The notes under the pieces were generated by a model, which saw only the letters and a list, made by a program, of their open reading frames with translations, did no database searches and was not told where the DNA came from. Shown in pieces: positions 45,434 through 55,608 of a stretch of DNA of 60,744 bases (its first letter is position 1; each line of letters begins with the position of its first letter). This DNA comes from Halopseudomonas xiamenensis. GTDB taxonomy: Bacteria > Pseudomonadota > Gammaproteobacteria > Pseudomonadales > Pseudomonadaceae. The stretch spans positions 1 through 60,744 of the forward strand of contig NZ_JACLGO010000027.1 of the NCBI RefSeq assembly GCF_014219065.1, in the 5' to 3' direction. Both the position numbers and the translations under genes were made by a program.

Positions 45434-45715
45434 TCAGCGATACTCGCACAGGTAGGCGGTGTCCTGCGCTACCTGCAGCTGGAAGCGACTGTTGGCCGGT
45501 ACGGTAAACTGGCTGCCGGCCTTGAAGTCCTCCCAGAACTCGCTTCCGGGCAGCTTGACGGTCAGCTGGCCGCTGATCACGTGCATGATTTCCAGCTGGT
45601 TGGTGCCGAACTCGTACTCTCCCGGGGCCATGACGCCGACGGTGGCTGCGCCTTCGGGTTGGGTGAAGGCGATGGAGGCTACTTTTCCTTCGAAGTACTG
45701 GTTGACGCTGAACAT
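45434..45715 (-). CDS. ppnP: Pyrimidine/purine nucleoside phosphorylase PpnP
   Basis: A 93-residue single-domain cupin of the former DUF1255/YaiE family. The motifs [20 protein letters not shown] and [16 protein letters not shown] are diagnostic. The protein phosphorolyses various nucleosides to base and ribose 1-phosphate. Complete length. Confidence 0.92.
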   Translation of the reverse strand: MFSVNQYFEGKVASIAFTQPEGAATVGVMAPGEYEFGTNQLEIMHVISGQLTVKLPGSEFWEDFKAGSQFTVPANSRFQLQVAQDTAYLCEYR

Positions 45716-45841
45716 GTCGTGGCTCCCTGGATGGGTGGAAAGAGGCGCATATTATGCCTGCGGTCGCTTTTGCCAGCCAGCACGGCGAAGCCTGCTATCA
45801 TCAGCGCTCAACTGTGTAATGCATGACATCAGGAGTCTGGT

Positions 45842-46714
45842 ATGGCGAATGTGGCCTTTATTGGGTTGGGGGTGATGGGGTATCCGATGGCGGGGCATCT
45901 GGCCAGGGCCGGGCATGAGGTGACCGTGTACAATCGCACCGCGGAAAAGGCGCAGCAGTGGGTGGCGCAATATGGCGGGCGGGCCTGCGCTACACCGGCC
46001 GAGGCGGCGCAGGATCAGGACTTCGTGATGGTCTGTGTCGGCAATGACCAGGACCTGCTGGAGGTGATCAGTGGCGCCGAGGGTGTGCTGGCGGGAGCGC
46101 GCAGTGGCACTGTGATCGTCGACCATACCACCGCATCGGCCGGCGTGGCCCGGCAATTGAACGAGCTGACCGCGGAGCGTGGCGTGGGCTTTCTCGATGC
46201 GCCGGTGTCAGGTGGCCAAGCTGGTGCCGAGAATGGCCAACTGACCGTGATGGTCGGTGGTGAGGAGGCGGTGTTCGACCTGGCGCGCCCGGTAATCAAC
46301 AGTTATGCCCGCATGCTCAAGCTGATGGGGCCGATCGGCAGTGGCCAATTGACCAAGATGGTCAACCAGATCTGCATCGCCGGGCTGGTCCAGGGCCTGG
46401 CCGAGGCGCTGCATTTCGCCCAGCGCGCGGGGCTCGACGGTGAGGCGGTGGTCTCGGTGATCAGCAAGGGCGCGGCCCAGTCCTGGCAGATGGAAAACCG
46501 CCACAAGACCATGCTCGCCGGCGAATTCGACTTCGGCTTCGCGGTCGACTGGATGCGCAAGGACCTGTCGATCGTGCTGGATGAGTCGCGCCGCAATGGT
46601 GCGCAGCTACCGGTCACCGCCTTGGTCGACCAGTTCTATGCCGATGTCCAGCAGATGGGCGGGGCGCGTTGGGATACCTCCAGCCTGATTGCCAGACTCA
46701 ACCGCGGAAAATAA
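45842..46714 (+). CDS. NAD(P)-dependent beta-hydroxyacid dehydrogenase
   Basis: A 290-residue member of the 3-hydroxyisobutyrate/tartronate semialdehyde reductase family. The Rossmann motif IGLGVMGYPMAGHLARAG is at the N-terminus, the substrate motif DAPVSGGQAGAENGQL near residue 120 and the catalytic lysine in GQLTKMVNQI near 170. The exact substrate is open. It overlaps the convergent DUF486 gene by 17 bp. Confidence 0.88.
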   Translation: MANVAFIGLGVMGYPMAGHLARAGHEVTVYNRTAEKAQQWVAQYGGRACATPAEAAQDQDFVMVCVGNDQDLLEVISGAEGVLAGARSGTVIVDHTTASAGVARQLNELTAERGVGFLDAPVSGGQAGAENGQLTVMVGGEEAVFDLARPVINSYARMLKLMGPIGSGQLTKMVNQICIAGLVQGLAEALHFAQRAGLDGEAVVSVISKGAAQSWQMENRHKTMLAGEFDFGFAVDWMRKDLSIVLDESRRNGAQLPVTALVDQFYADVQQMGGARWDTSSLIARLNRGK

Positions 46715-47045
46715 AATACACCGCACCGAGCAGGCATAAGCCGGCCCAGAGATAGTCCAGCTTCAATGGCTGATGCAGGAAGAGCACCGCAAAGGGCACG
46801 AACACGCAGAGCGTGATCACTTCCTGCATGATCTTCAGCTGGGCCACTGACATCTCGGTATAGCCGATGCGGTTGGCCGGCACCATCAGCAGATACTCGA
46901 ATAAGGCAATGCCCCAGCTGACCAGGGCGGCGATGACCCATGGCTTGCTGTTCAGGGTGCGCAGGTGCCCGTACCAGGCGAAGGTCATGAAAATATTCGA
47001 CAGGCTCAACAGCAAGGCGGTTTGCGCCCAGACGGGTATCTGCAT
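46698..47045 (-). CDS. DMT-family (DUF486) small membrane protein
   Basis: A 115-residue protein with four hydrophobic helices and the motif FMTFAWYGHLR, followed by SWGIALFEYLLMVPANRIGY, typical of DUF486 proteins related to small drug/metabolite transporters. Function not established. Convergent overlap with the dehydrogenase gene. Confidence 0.85.
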   Translation of the reverse strand: MQIPVWAQTALLLSLSNIFMTFAWYGHLRTLNSKPWVIAALVSWGIALFEYLLMVPANRIGYTEMSVAQLKIMQEVITLCVFVPFAVLFLHQPLKLDYLWAGLCLLGAVYFIFRG

Positions 47046-47122
47046 GGTGTGGGTCTCGAAAAGGCATGATGGGTGCCCGCAAGCCGGGGCGTAATCAGAT
47101 TCACGGGGATTCTAACTTCCAT

Positions 47123-47374
47123 ATGCAATGTCGAGAAGGCTGTGGTGCCTGCTGCGTGGCACCCTCGATAACCTCACCGATTCCGGGCATGCCGCAGGGC
47201 AAGCCGGCGGGTGTCGCCTGTATTCACCTGACCGCGGAGCGCCGCTGCGGCATCTTCCACTCGCCGATGCGGCCCAGGGTATGCGCGGATTTCATGGCCG
47301 ATGGGCAGGTGTGTGGCAATGATGCCGAGGAGGCGTTGCAGATTCTCGCCTGGTGGGAACAGGCCACGGCCTGA
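47123..47374 (+). CDS. YkgJ-family cysteine-cluster protein
   Basis: An 83-residue protein with eight-odd cysteines in the pattern CREGCGACC, then CIHL, CGIF, CADF and CGND, typical of YkgJ-like zinc/iron-chelating proteins. The start at 47123 (MQCREGCGACC) fits the family; upstream in-frame codons exist from 47066 but add an unlikely extension. The ribosome site (GGGGA) is distant. Function unknown. Confidence 0.78.
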   Translation: MQCREGCGACCVAPSITSPIPGMPQGKPAGVACIHLTAERRCGIFHSPMRPRVCADFMADGQVCGNDAEEALQILAWWEQATA

Positions 47375-47387
47375 ACGGAACTGCTAC

Positions 47388-47503
47388 CTCTACACCCGTC
47401 ATCCTCGCTCTACACCCGTCATCCTCGGCGTAGGCCGAGGATCCATGGTGCCGACTGACCCAGGGTGGCCGGTGGATCCTTCGCCTGCGCGAAGGATGAC
47501 GGG
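47388..47503. repeat. Composite palindromic intergenic element with tandem 20-bp repeat
   Basis: A 20-bp sequence is directly repeated (47388-47407 and 47408-47427). From 47415 to 47503 the outer ends are inverted repeats (CCCGTCATCCT with AGGATGACGGG). They enclose two hairpins (CCTCGGC with GCCGAGG; CCTTCGC with GCGAAGG) and an inner GGATCCA/TGGATCC pair. No reading frame is convincing. This looks like a MITE- or ERIC-like non-coding element. The remaining bases to 47566 contain a T-run but no clear stem. Confidence 0.75.
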
Positions 47504-47566
47504 TTTTGGGAGGGACGGCTCAAGTGAGCAGCTTTGCGCTTCGCAGCGTTTTTTTCGGAACTGCCC

Positions 47567-48841
47567 TTACTTGCTCGGGTAGTCGCGCTGGGTGTGGCCG
47601 GTGTACAGCTGGCGCGGGCGGCCAATCTTGTACGGACCGCTGATCATCTCGTTCCAGTGTGCGATCCAGCCCGGGGTACGGCCGGTGGCGAAGATCACGG
47701 TGAACATCTCGGTCGGGATGCCGATGGCCTTGAGAATGATGCCGGAGTAGAAGTCCACGTTCGGGTACAGGTTGCGTTCGACGAAGTAGGGGTCGCTCAG
47801 GGCGATCTCTTCCAGCTTCATTGCCAGTTCCAACTGCGGGTCGTTGATGCCCAGTTCGCCGAGCACTTCGTCGCAGGTCTGCTTCATGACCTTGGCGCGG
47901 GGGTCGAAGTTCTTGTACACGCGGTGACCGAAGCCCATCAGCTTGAAGGGATCGTCCTTGTCCTTGGCCTTGGCCAGGAACTTGTCGATATTGGACACAT
48001 CGCCGATTTCATCCAGCATGCGCAGTACCGCTTCGTTGGCACCACCGTGGGCCGGCCCCCAGAGGGCAGCGATACCGGCGGCGATACAGGCGAACGGGTT
48101 GGCACCGGAGGAGCCGGCCAGACGCACGGTAGAGGTGGAGGCGTTCTGTTCATGGTCGGCATGCAGCACGAAGATGCGGTCCATGGCGCGGGCCAGTACC
48201 GGGCTGATCGGTTTGATCTCGGCCGGGGTATTGAACATCATGTGCAGGAAGTTTTCCGAGTAGCTCAGGTCGTTGCGCGGATACATCATCGGCTGACCGG
48301 CGGAATACTTGTAGACCATGGCAGCGATGGTCGGCATCTTGGCGATCAGACGAATGGCCGAGATTTCGCGATGATGGGGGTCGTTGATATCCAGCGAGTC
48401 GTGATAGAAGGCGGACAGGGCGCCGACGACGCCACACATGATGGCCATGGGATGGCCGTCACGACGGAAGCCATTGAGGAAGTTCTTCAGTTGCTCGTGA
48501 ACCATGGTGTGGTTCTTGATGGTGCTGTCGAATTTCTCCTTCTCCGCCGGGGTGGGCAGTTCGCCCTTGAGCAGCAGGAAGCAGGTTTCGAGAAAATCGG
48601 ATTTTTCCGCCAGTTGCTCGATCGGATAGCCTCGATGCAGCAGTACACCCTTGTCGCCATCAATGAAGGTGATCTTGGATTCGCAGGATGAGGTCGCCAT
48701 GAAACCGGGGTCGAAGGTGAAGACGCCTTCGTTGGTCAGGCCGCGAACGTCGATGACATCCGGCCCCAAAGTGCCCGAATAGACAGGCAGCTCGATGGGG
48801 GCAGCGCCCTCGATGATCAACTGCGCTTTTTTGTCAGCCAT
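47567..48841 (-). CDS. gltA: Citrate synthase (type II, hexameric)
   Basis: Condenses oxaloacetate and acetyl-CoA, entering the TCA cycle. The 424-residue protein has [34 protein letters not shown] and [15 protein letters not shown], which carry catalytic histidines, and an N-terminal domain of the NADH-sensitive Gram-negative type. AGGAGG lies at good spacing before the ATG. It is divergent from sdhCDAB over a 344-bp gap. Confidence 0.97.
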   Translation of the reverse strand: MADKKAQLIIEGAAPIELPVYSGTLGPDVIDVRGLTNEGVFTFDPGFMATSSCESKITFIDGDKGVLLHRGYPIEQLAEKSDFLETCFLLLKGELPTPAEKEKFDSTIKNHTMVHEQLKNFLNGFRRDGHPMAIMCGVVGALSAFYHDSLDINDPHHREISAIRLIAKMPTIAAMVYKYSAGQPMMYPRNDLSYSENFLHMMFNTPAEIKPISPVLARAMDRIFVLHADHEQNASTSTVRLAGSSGANPFACIAAGIAALWGPAHGGANEAVLRMLDEIGDVSNIDKFLAKAKDKDDPFKLMGFGHRVYKNFDPRAKVMKQTCDEVLGELGINDPQLELAMKLEEIALSDPYFVERNLYPNVDFYSGIILKAIGIPTEMFTVIFATGRTPGWIAHWNEMISGPYKIGRPRQLYTGHTQRDYPSK

Positions 48842-48898
48842 TGATGGCCTCCTATTTTGCTGTATCGAAAGTGTGACCCCCCACGCAGGGCCCGCATC

Positions 48899-48926
48899 AC
48901 TATAAGGTCAAAAACCCGTTTGTCAA
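48899..48926 (-). promoter_or_regulatory. Promoter of gltA
   Basis: On the minus strand TTGACA (48921-48926) and TATAGT (48899-48904) are 16 bp apart, about 58 bp upstream of the gltA start. Near-consensus sigma-70. The gap 48842-49185 otherwise contains AT-rich stretches and a likely sdh promoter. Confidence 0.7.
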
Positions 48927-49051
48927 TTCTACCGATAGAGTTTCCCGATCGTTGCTATTCAAAGGTTTTATTGACAAAACGGGATGCGCGCATTTGACGC
49001 AGTGCGGAGTCTTGCAAGGGCGGGGGAGGCTGTCGGCAGGGCTTTATCGCG

Positions 49052-49080
49052 TTGTAATCAGGCCGCCAAGTCTCTATACT
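49052..49080 (+). promoter_or_regulatory. Candidate promoter of the sdh-suc block
   Basis: TTGTAA (49052-49057) and TATACT (49075-49080) are 17 bp apart and about 105 bp upstream of sdhC. A second -10-like TATAAT occurs at 49160-49165 with a poor -35. Either could drive sdhCDAB. Confidence 0.5.
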
Positions 49081-49185
49081 CCTTGACCGGCAAAATGACC
49101 CATTCGGCTTCGTTCCTGAAGCTGTGCCGCGCGTCATTTGGGTGTGAACCACACCTTTCTATAATCCAGCCCTGTCCACAGGGTA

Positions 49186-49578
49186 ATGAGTGTGAATATA
49201 GCCGTGAATAGCAAAAGACCTGTCAACCTAGATCTCAGGACAATCAAACTTCCTGTCACAGCCTATACGTCTATTGTTCACCGCATCTCGGGAGTCATCC
49301 TGTTCATCGCCATCGCTGGTCTGCTTTGGATGCTGAGCACGTCACTGAGTTCCGAAAGCGGTTTCGAGCAAGTCAAGGCATGCCTGCAAAATCCGTTCGC
49401 CAAGCTGGTGCTCTGGGGTGTCCTGTCCGCCCTGTTGTATCACCTGGTGGCGGGTATTCGTCACCTGGTGATGGATGCCGGTATCGGTGAGAGCCTGGAG
49501 GGTGGCCGACTTGGCTCCAAGCTGGTGATTGTCATCGCCGTCGTTCTGATTGTTCTCCTGGGGGTATGGATATGGTAA
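49186..49578 (+). CDS. sdhC: Succinate dehydrogenase cytochrome b556 subunit
   Basis: A membrane anchor of complex II with three helices. The 130-residue protein shows RPVNLDLRTIKLPVTAYTSI, the haem/quinone-region HRISGVILF and HLVAGIRHLVMD. In-frame alternatives to ATG 49186 are GTG 49192, which has AGGG at better distance, and GTG 49204, which matches shorter Pseudomonas homologues. The 3' end overlaps sdhD. Confidence 0.93.
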   Translation: MSVNIAVNSKRPVNLDLRTIKLPVTAYTSIVHRISGVILFIAIAGLLWMLSTSLSSESGFEQVKACLQNPFAKLVLWGVLSALLYHLVAGIRHLVMDAGIGESLEGGRLGSKLVIVIAVVLIVLLGVWIW

Positions 49579-49943
49579 CCAACGTCACCAACCTGTCGCG
49601 CAGCGGTCTGTATGACTGGATGGCGCAGCGTGTATCCGCTGTGCTGCTGGCAGCCTATACCCTGTTTCTGCTTGGTTTTCTGCTGCTCAACCCCGGGCTG
49701 ACCTACGCCGAGTGGCAGGGTCTGTTCAGCAACAACGCCATGCGCATCTTCAGCCTGCTGACGCTGGTTGCGCTGAGCGTGCACTCATGGGTCGGCATGT
49801 GGACCATCTCCACTGACTACCTCACCCCCATGGCCTTCGGCAAGGCCGCCACCGTCCTGCGCTTCCTGTTCCAGGCGATCTGTGGTCTGGCGATGTTCGT
49901 GCTGTTCGTCTGGGGTGTACAGATTCTTTGGGGTTTCAACTAA
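49572..49943 (+). CDS. sdhD: Succinate dehydrogenase membrane anchor subunit
   Basis: The second membrane anchor of complex II: 123 residues and three helices, with [19 protein letters not shown] near the start and [15 protein letters not shown] containing the haem-ligand-type histidine. ATG 49572 was preferred to ATG 49566 because a GGGGG site is correctly spaced and the product begins MVTNVTN like its homologues. The last base is shared with the sdhA start. Confidence 0.93.
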   Translation: MVTNVTNLSRSGLYDWMAQRVSAVLLAAYTLFLLGFLLLNPGLTYAEWQGLFSNNAMRIFSLLTLVALSVHSWVGMWTISTDYLTPMAFGKAATVLRFLFQAICGLAMFVLFVWGVQILWGFN

Positions 49944-51715
49944 TGGCTAACATTCGTACTTTGACATTTGATGCCATCATCGTCGGTGGTGGTGGTGCCG
50001 GTATGCGCGCGGCGCTGCAACTGGCTCAGGGCGGTCACAAGACTGCCGTGGTAACCAAGGTGTTCCCGACCCGCTCGCACACCGTTTCCGCCCAGGGCGG
50101 GATTACCTGCGCGATCGCCTCGGCCGACCCGAATGACGATTGGCGCTGGCACATGTACGACACCGTCAAGGGCTCCGACTACATCGGTGACCAGGACGCC
50201 ATCGAGTACATGTGCTCCGTAGGCCCCGAGGCGGTATTCGAACTCGAGCACATGGGCCTGCCGTTCTCCCGTACCGAGCAGGGCCGCATCTACCAGCGTC
50301 CGTTCGGTGGCCAGTCCAAGGACTACGGCAATGGCGGTCAGGCCGCACGTACCTGTGCTGCCGCCGACCGTACCGGTCACGCGCTGCTGCACACCCTGTA
50401 CCAGGGCAACATCAAGAACAACACCACCTTCCTCAACGAGTGGTATGCGGTTGACCTGGTCAAGAACCAGGACGGCGCCATCGTCGGTGTCATCGCCATC
50501 TGCATCGAAACCGGCGAGACCGTCTACATCCGCTCCAAGGCCACCGTTCTGGCCACTGGCGGCGCGGGTCGTATCTACGCTTCCACCACCAACGCCCTGA
50601 TCAACACCGGTGACGGCGTCGGCATGGCGCTGCGTGCCGGCGTGCCGGTGCAGGACATGGAAATGTGGCAGTTCCACCCGACCGGTATTGCCGGTGCCGG
50701 GGTACTGGTCACCGAAGGTTGCCGTGGTGAAGGTGGCTACCTGATCAACAAGCATGGCGAACGCTTCATGGAGCGTTACGCGCCGAACGCCAAGGACCTC
50801 GCCGGTCGTGACGTCGTAGCCCGCTCCATGGTCAAGGAAATTCTTGCCGGCAACGGCTGTGGCCCAGATGGCGACCACGTGATGCTGAAGCTGGATCACT
50901 TGGGTGAAGAAGTGCTGCACAGCCGCCTGCCGGGTATCTGTGAACTGTCCAAGACCTTCGCCCACGTCGACCCGGTTACCGCTCCGGTGCCGGTGGTTCC
51001 GACCTGCCACTACATGATGGGTGGCGTGGCCACCAACATCCATGGTCAGGCCATTGCCCAGGATGCGGACGGCAACGACAGAATCATCGAAGGTCTGTTC
51101 GCCGTAGGCGAAGTGGCCTGCGTATCGGTACACGGCGCCAACCGTCTGGGCGGCAACTCGCTGCTCGACCTGGTGGTGTTCGGCCGTGCTGCCGGTCTGC
51201 ACCTGGAAAGCGCACTGAAGGAAGGTATCGACTACCGCGGCGCTTCCGAGTCCGACATCGAGGCTTCGCTGTCGCGTCTGTCCGGTATCAACACCCGCAC
51301 CACCGGTGAAGATGTCGCTCCGCTGCGCAAGGCACTGCAGAACTGCATGCAGAACTACTTCGGTGTATTCCGTACCGGTGAATACATGCAGAAAGGCATC
51401 AAGGAGCTGGAAGGTCTGCGTGAGCGCATCGCCAACGTCAAGATCGACGACAAGAGCAACGCGTTCAACACTGCGCGGATCGAGGCGCTGGAACTGCAGA
51501 ACCTGCTGGAAGTGGCCGAGGCAACCGCCATCGCCGCTGAAGCGCGCAAGGAAAGCCGTGGCGCCCACGCCCGCGAGGACTTCGAGGAGCGTGATGACGA
51601 GAACTGGCTGTGCCACAGCATGTATCATCCGCAGACCAAGCAGCTGACCAAGCGCGCGGTCAACTTCGCACCGAAGACCGTTCCGGTGTTCGAACCTAAA
51701 GTCCGCACTTACTAA
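49943..51715 (+). CDS. sdhA: Succinate dehydrogenase flavoprotein subunit
   Basis: The catalytic subunit that oxidises succinate to fumarate. The 590-residue protein has the FAD motif [17 protein letters not shown], the covalent-flavin histidine in SHTVSAQGG and the active-site region [15 protein letters not shown] with [14 protein letters not shown] 49943 overlaps the sdhD stop by one base and gives the usual N-terminus. Full length. Confidence 0.97.
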   Translation: MANIRTLTFDAIIVGGGGAGMRAALQLAQGGHKTAVVTKVFPTRSHTVSAQGGITCAIASADPNDDWRWHMYDTVKGSDYIGDQDAIEYMCSVGPEAVFELEHMGLPFSRTEQGRIYQRPFGGQSKDYGNGGQAARTCAAADRTGHALLHTLYQGNIKNNTTFLNEWYAVDLVKNQDGAIVGVIAICIETGETVYIRSKATVLATGGAGRIYASTTNALINTGDGVGMALRAGVPVQDMEMWQFHPTGIAGAGVLVTEGCRGEGGYLINKHGERFMERYAPNAKDLAGRDVVARSMVKEILAGNGCGPDGDHVMLKLDHLGEEVLHSRLPGICELSKTFAHVDPVTAPVPVVPTCHYMMGGVATNIHGQAIAQDADGNDRIIEGLFAVGEVACVSVHGANRLGGNSLLDLVVFGRAAGLHLESALKEGIDYRGASESDIEASLSRLSGINTRTTGEDVAPLRKALQNCMQNYFGVFRTGEYMQKGIKELEGLRERIANVKIDDKSNAFNTARIEALELQNLLEVAEATAIAAEARKESRGAHAREDFEERDDENWLCHSMYHPQTKQLTKRAVNFAPKTVPVFEPKVRTY

Positions 51716-51726
51716 GGGGGTCCGGT

Positions 51727-52431
51727 ATGTTGCAAGTCAGTATCTATCGTTACAACCCGGAGACCGACAAGGCTCCTTACATGCAGGACTTCCAGGTCGA
51801 TACCGAAGGCAAGGACCTGATGGTTCTCGACGTCCTGCAACTGGCCAAGGAGCAGGACGCCGGTCTGGGCTTCCGTCGCGCCTGCCGTGAAGGGGTGTGC
51901 GGTTCCGACGGCATGAATATCAACGGCAAGAACGGCCTCGCTTGCATCACTCCGCTGTCCAGTGTAGTGAAGAACAACAAGCTGGTTCTGCGTCCGCTGC
52001 CAGGTTTGCCGGTAATCCGTGACCTGGTCGTCGATATGAGCATCTTCTATAAGCAGTACGAGAAGGTTCAGCCGTATCTGCAGAACGACACGCCGGCGCC
52101 GGCTATCGAGCGCCTGCAGTCGCCCGAGGAGCGGGAAAAGCTGGATGGCCTGTACGAGTGTATTCTCTGTGCATGCTGCTCCACCTCCTGCCCCTCGTTC
52201 TGGTGGAACCCGGACAAGTTCATCGGTCCTGCTGGCCTGTTGCAGGCCTACCGCTTCCTGGCGGATAGCCGTGATACCGAGACCGAGAACCGCCTGGCGG
52301 CATTGGATGATCCGTTCAGCGTGTTCCGCTGCCGTGGCATCATGAACTGCGTGAATGTCTGTCCCAAGGGTCTGAACCCGACCCGGGCCATTGGACATAT
52401 CCGCAACATGCTGCTGCAAAGCGGGACCTGA
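51727..52431 (+). CDS. sdhB: Succinate dehydrogenase iron-sulfur subunit
   Basis: Passes electrons from FAD to quinone. The 234-residue protein carries the [2Fe-2S] cysteines in CREGVCGSDGMNINGKNGLAC and the cluster motifs CILCACCSTSCPSFWWN and CRGIMNCVNVCPKGLNP for the [4Fe-4S] and [3Fe-4S] centres. It ends sdhCDAB; a 304-bp gap leads to sucA. Confidence 0.97.
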   Translation: MLQVSIYRYNPETDKAPYMQDFQVDTEGKDLMVLDVLQLAKEQDAGLGFRRACREGVCGSDGMNINGKNGLACITPLSSVVKNNKLVLRPLPGLPVIRDLVVDMSIFYKQYEKVQPYLQNDTPAPAIERLQSPEEREKLDGLYECILCACCSTSCPSFWWNPDKFIGPAGLLQAYRFLADSRDTETENRLAALDDPFSVFRCRGIMNCVNVCPKGLNPTRAIGHIRNMLLQSGT

Positions 52432-52456
52432 TCAGAGCACTTTGAAGTACGTCTGC

Positions 52457-52481
52457 GCCGTCCCCTGCATCAGGGGGCGGC
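52457..52481 (+). terminator. Strong hairpin between sdhB and sucA without a T-run
   Basis: An 11-bp stem (52457-52467 with 52471-52481, one G-T pair) closes a three-base loop, 26 bp after the sdhB stop. No T-run follows, so it may be a partial terminator or an mRNA-stabilising element. The gap 52432-52735 also has a second inverted repeat (GGCCGC with GCGGCC, 52497-52521). No gene was found in it. Confidence 0.5.
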
Positions 52482-52735
52482 CAGTAATTGAATTCGGGCC
52501 GCCGCTCACAAAGCTGCGGCCTGTATTATGTAGCTAAACCAACAGGGGCACCGGGTAACACCCGAACTATCTGTCGGGGCCGGCAATATTCCGGTTTCGC
52601 GGAATGTGACAGAGCAGGGCGACTGGCAGGGACAATGCCGAGACCCCATCTGACTGTTCTGCACGGATGGCAATCTGATTGCCAATTAATGGTCTTTTGC
52701 GCCAGGTGGTGTCCCCTTATAGAGGGTGACCAAGA

Positions 52736-55573
52736 ATGCCAGACAGCGAAATGCAGCAGCTGTGGAGTACCTCTCACCTATCCGGTGGGAATGCCTCCTA
52801 CGTTGAAGAGCTCTATGAGCTCTATCTGCACGATCCGAACAGTGTCGCCGAAGAATGGCGCAGCTATTTCGACAAGCTGCCCCAGCTCAATGGCTCGACT
52901 GGCTCGGACATTTCCCATTCCACCATTCGCGAGCATTTCCTGTCGCTCGCGCAGAACAACCGTCGCCCGCAGGCCGTAAGCGGCGGACAGGTCAGCAGCG
53001 AGCGTGACAAGAAGCAGGTGGGTGTGCTGCGCCTGATTCAGGCTTACCGCATGCGCGGCCACCAGGCCTCCAGCCTCGATCCGCTGGGCCTGTGGGAGCG
53101 GGAAAAAATCGCTGATCTGACGCTGGCCGAGTACGGCCTGACCGATGCCGATCTGGATACCGTGTTCCGTACCGGTGAACTGAACATCGGCAAGGAAGAA
53201 GCTCCCCTGCGGGAAATTCTCGATGCGCTGAAGTCGACCTATTGCGGTACCTTCGGTGCTGAATACATGCATATCGTCGATTCCGCCCAGCGCCGCTGGT
53301 TCCAGCAGCGTCTGGAGAGCGTGCGCGGCAAGCCGCAGCATTCGACCGAGAGCAAGCGTCACCTGCTCGAGCGCCTGACCGCCGCCGAAGGCCTGGAAAA
53401 GTACCTGGGCACCAAGTACCCGGGCACCAAGCGTTTCGGTGTGGAAGGCGGTGAGAGCCTGATCCCCATGCTCGACGAGATCATCCAGCGCTCCGGCTCC
53501 TACGGGGTCAACGAAGTCGTGCTGGGCATGGCCCACCGTGGCCGCCTCAACGTGCTGGTCAACACCCTGGGCAAGAACCCGCGTGACCTGTTCGATGAGT
53601 TCGAAGGCAAGAAGATGATCGACCTGGGCTCCGGTGACGTGAAATATCACCAGGGCTTCTCCTCCAACGTTATGACTTCCGGTGGCGAAGTGCATCTGGC
53701 GCTGTCGTTCAACCCCTCGCACCTGGAGATCGTCTCCCCGGTGGTAGAAGGGTCGGTACGCGCCCGCCAGGATCGTCGCAAGGATGCCACCGGCGACAAG
53801 GTGTTGCCGATTAGCATCCATGGCGATGCGGCCTTCGCCGGCCAGGGTGTGGTCATGGAGACATTCCAGATGTCCCAGACCCGTGCCTACAAGACCGGTG
53901 GTACCGTCCACATCGTGGTCAACAACCAGGTCGGCTTCACTACCAGCCGCCAGGAAGATGCCCGTTCCACCGAGTACTGCACCGACATCGCCAAGATGAT
54001 CCAGGCGCCGATCTTCCACGTCAACGGCGACGATCCGGAAGCGGTCCTGTTCGTCACCCAGCTGGCGGTAGACTATCGCATGCAGTTCAAGCGCGACGTG
54101 GTGATCGACCTGGTCTGCTACCGCCGCCGTGGTCACAACGAAGCGGACGAGCCGTCCGGCACCCAGCCGCGCATGTACGCGGTGATCAATAAGCACCCGA
54201 CCACCCGCGAGATCTATGCCAAGCGCCTGGTAGAGGGCGGTGTGCTGAGCGAGGAGCAGGTGCAGGAGCGGATCGAGGAGTACCGCACCGCGCTGGATAA
54301 CGGCGATCATGTAGTGAAGAGCCTGGTCAAAGAGCCCGACTCCAACTCCTTTGTCGACTGGAAGCCCTACCTGGGTCACCAGTGGACTGCGCGCCACGAT
54401 ACCCGTTTCGACCTCAAGACGCTGCAGGAGCTGGCCAACCGCCTGACCAACCTGCCCGACGGCCTGGTGGTCCAGCGCCAGGTGTCGAAGATCATCGAGG
54501 ACCGAGTGAAGATGGCCGCCGGCGGGCTGGCGTTGAACTGGGGCTTTGCCGAGACCATGGCCTACGCCACGCTGCTGCATGAAGGTCATCCGGTGCGTAT
54601 TACCGGTCAGGACGTGGGCCGCGGAACCTTCTCCCACCGTCATGCGGTGCTGCACAACCAGAAGGGCGATGGCGCCTACATCCCGCTGGCCAACCTCAGC
54701 GACAACCAGCCGCGTTTCGATATCTACGACTCGCTGTTGTCCGAAGAGGCGGTGCTGGCCTTCGAATACGGCTACGCCACCACCACGCCCAACGCGCTGG
54801 TGATCTGGGAAGCCCAGTTCGGCGACTTCGCCAACGGTGCCCAGGTGGTGATCGACCAGTTCATCACCAGCGGTGAGCACAAGTGGGGCCGGCTGTGCGG
54901 TCTGACCATGCTGCTGCCGCACGGCTATGAAGGGCAGGGTCCCGAGCACTCCTCGGCGCGCCTGGAGCGCTTCCTGCAGCTGTGCGCCGAGCAGAACATC
55001 CAGGTTTGCGTGCCGACCACACCGGCCCAGATCTACCACCTGCTGCGCCGTCAGGTGATCCGTCCGCTGCGCAAGCCGCTGGTGGTGCTGACGCCGAAAT
55101 CCCTGCTGCGTCATAAACTGGCAATCTCGACCCTGGAAGATCTGGCCGAAGGGTCCTTCCAGACCGTGATCCCGGAAGCCGACGCCATCGATCCGGCGAA
55201 GGTCGACCGAGTGGTCATGTGCAGTGGCAAGGTGTATTACGATCTGCTGGAGAAGCGGCGCGCCGATGAGATCGAGAATGTCGCCATCGTCCGTATCGAA
55301 CAGCTGTACCCGTTCCCGGAGGATGACCTGGCCGAGGTTCTCGCCCCTTACACCGGATTGAAGAAGGTCGTCTGGTGTCAGGAAGAGCCGATGAACCAGG
55401 GCGCCTGGTATTGCAGCCAGCATCACATGCGCCGCGTGCTGGCACAGCACAGCGTCAGCAATCTGTATCTGGACTACGCTGGACGAGAGGCTTCTGCAGC
55501 ACCTGCTGGTGGCTACCCCTCCGTTCATGCCGAAGAACAAGCGAAACTCCTGCAGGACGCGCTCTACGCTTGA
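52736..55573 (+). CDS. sucA: 2-Oxoglutarate dehydrogenase E1 component
   Basis: Thiamine-diphosphate-dependent decarboxylase of 2-oxoglutarate. The 945-residue protein begins with LSGGNASYVEELYELYLHDP (E2-binding N-terminus), then GMAHRGRLNVLVNTLGK, FNPSHLEIVSPVVEGSVRA, the thiamine motif (GDAAFAGQGVVMET) and GHNEADEP. GAGGG precedes the ATG. First gene of sucAB-lpd. Confidence 0.97.
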   Translation: MPDSEMQQLWSTSHLSGGNASYVEELYELYLHDPNSVAEEWRSYFDKLPQLNGSTGSDISHSTIREHFLSLAQNNRRPQAVSGGQVSSERDKKQVGVLRLIQAYRMRGHQASSLDPLGLWEREKIADLTLAEYGLTDADLDTVFRTGELNIGKEEAPLREILDALKSTYCGTFGAEYMHIVDSAQRRWFQQRLESVRGKPQHSTESKRHLLERLTAAEGLEKYLGTKYPGTKRFGVEGGESLIPMLDEIIQRSGSYGVNEVVLGMAHRGRLNVLVNTLGKNPRDLFDEFEGKKMIDLGSGDVKYHQGFSSNVMTSGGEVHLALSFNPSHLEIVSPVVEGSVRARQDRRKDATGDKVLPISIHGDAAFAGQGVVMETFQMSQTRAYKTGGTVHIVVNNQVGFTTSRQEDARSTEYCTDIAKMIQAPIFHVNGDDPEAVLFVTQLAVDYRMQFKRDVVIDLVCYRRRGHNEADEPSGTQPRMYAVINKHPTTREIYAKRLVEGGVLSEEQVQERIEEYRTALDNGDHVVKSLVKEPDSNSFVDWKPYLGHQWTARHDTRFDLKTLQELANRLTNLPDGLVVQRQVSKIIEDRVKMAAGGLALNWGFAETMAYATLLHEGHPVRITGQDVGRGTFSHRHAVLHNQKGDGAYIPLANLSDNQPRFDIYDSLLSEEAVLAFEYGYATTTPNALVIWEAQFGDFANGAQVVIDQFITSGEHKWGRLCGLTMLLPHGYEGQGPEHSSARLERFLQLCAEQNIQVCVPTTPAQIYHLLRRQVIRPLRKPLVVLTPKSLLRHKLAISTLEDLAEGSFQTVIPEADAIDPAKVDRVVMCSGKVYYDLLEKRRADEIENVAIVRIEQLYPFPEDDLAEVLAPYTGLKKVVWCQEEPMNQGAWYCSQHHMRRVLAQHSVSNLYLDYAGREASAAPAGGYPSVHAEEQAKLLQDALYA

Positions 55574-55608
55574 GCCGCTGCACAACACAGTTTATTTAAG
55601 GATTGACA

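Noticed and set aside
45975..45996. Another copy of the GTAGCGC hairpin
   Set aside because: Only part of the sequence matches, no pairing arm is present, and it lies inside the dehydrogenase coding sequence.
47540..47556. Possible terminator with T-run before gltA's 3' end
   Set aside because: The T-run is on the plus strand, the adjoining stem is weak, and the nearest plus-strand gene ends about 170 bp upstream.
52778..55588. Very long open frame antisense to sucA (about 936 codons)
   Set aside because: It mirrors the codon pattern of a GC-rich gene on the other strand, has no domain-like sequence and no ribosome site. Similar antisense frames opposite copA, the MFS gene, sdhA and lpd were dropped for the same reason.
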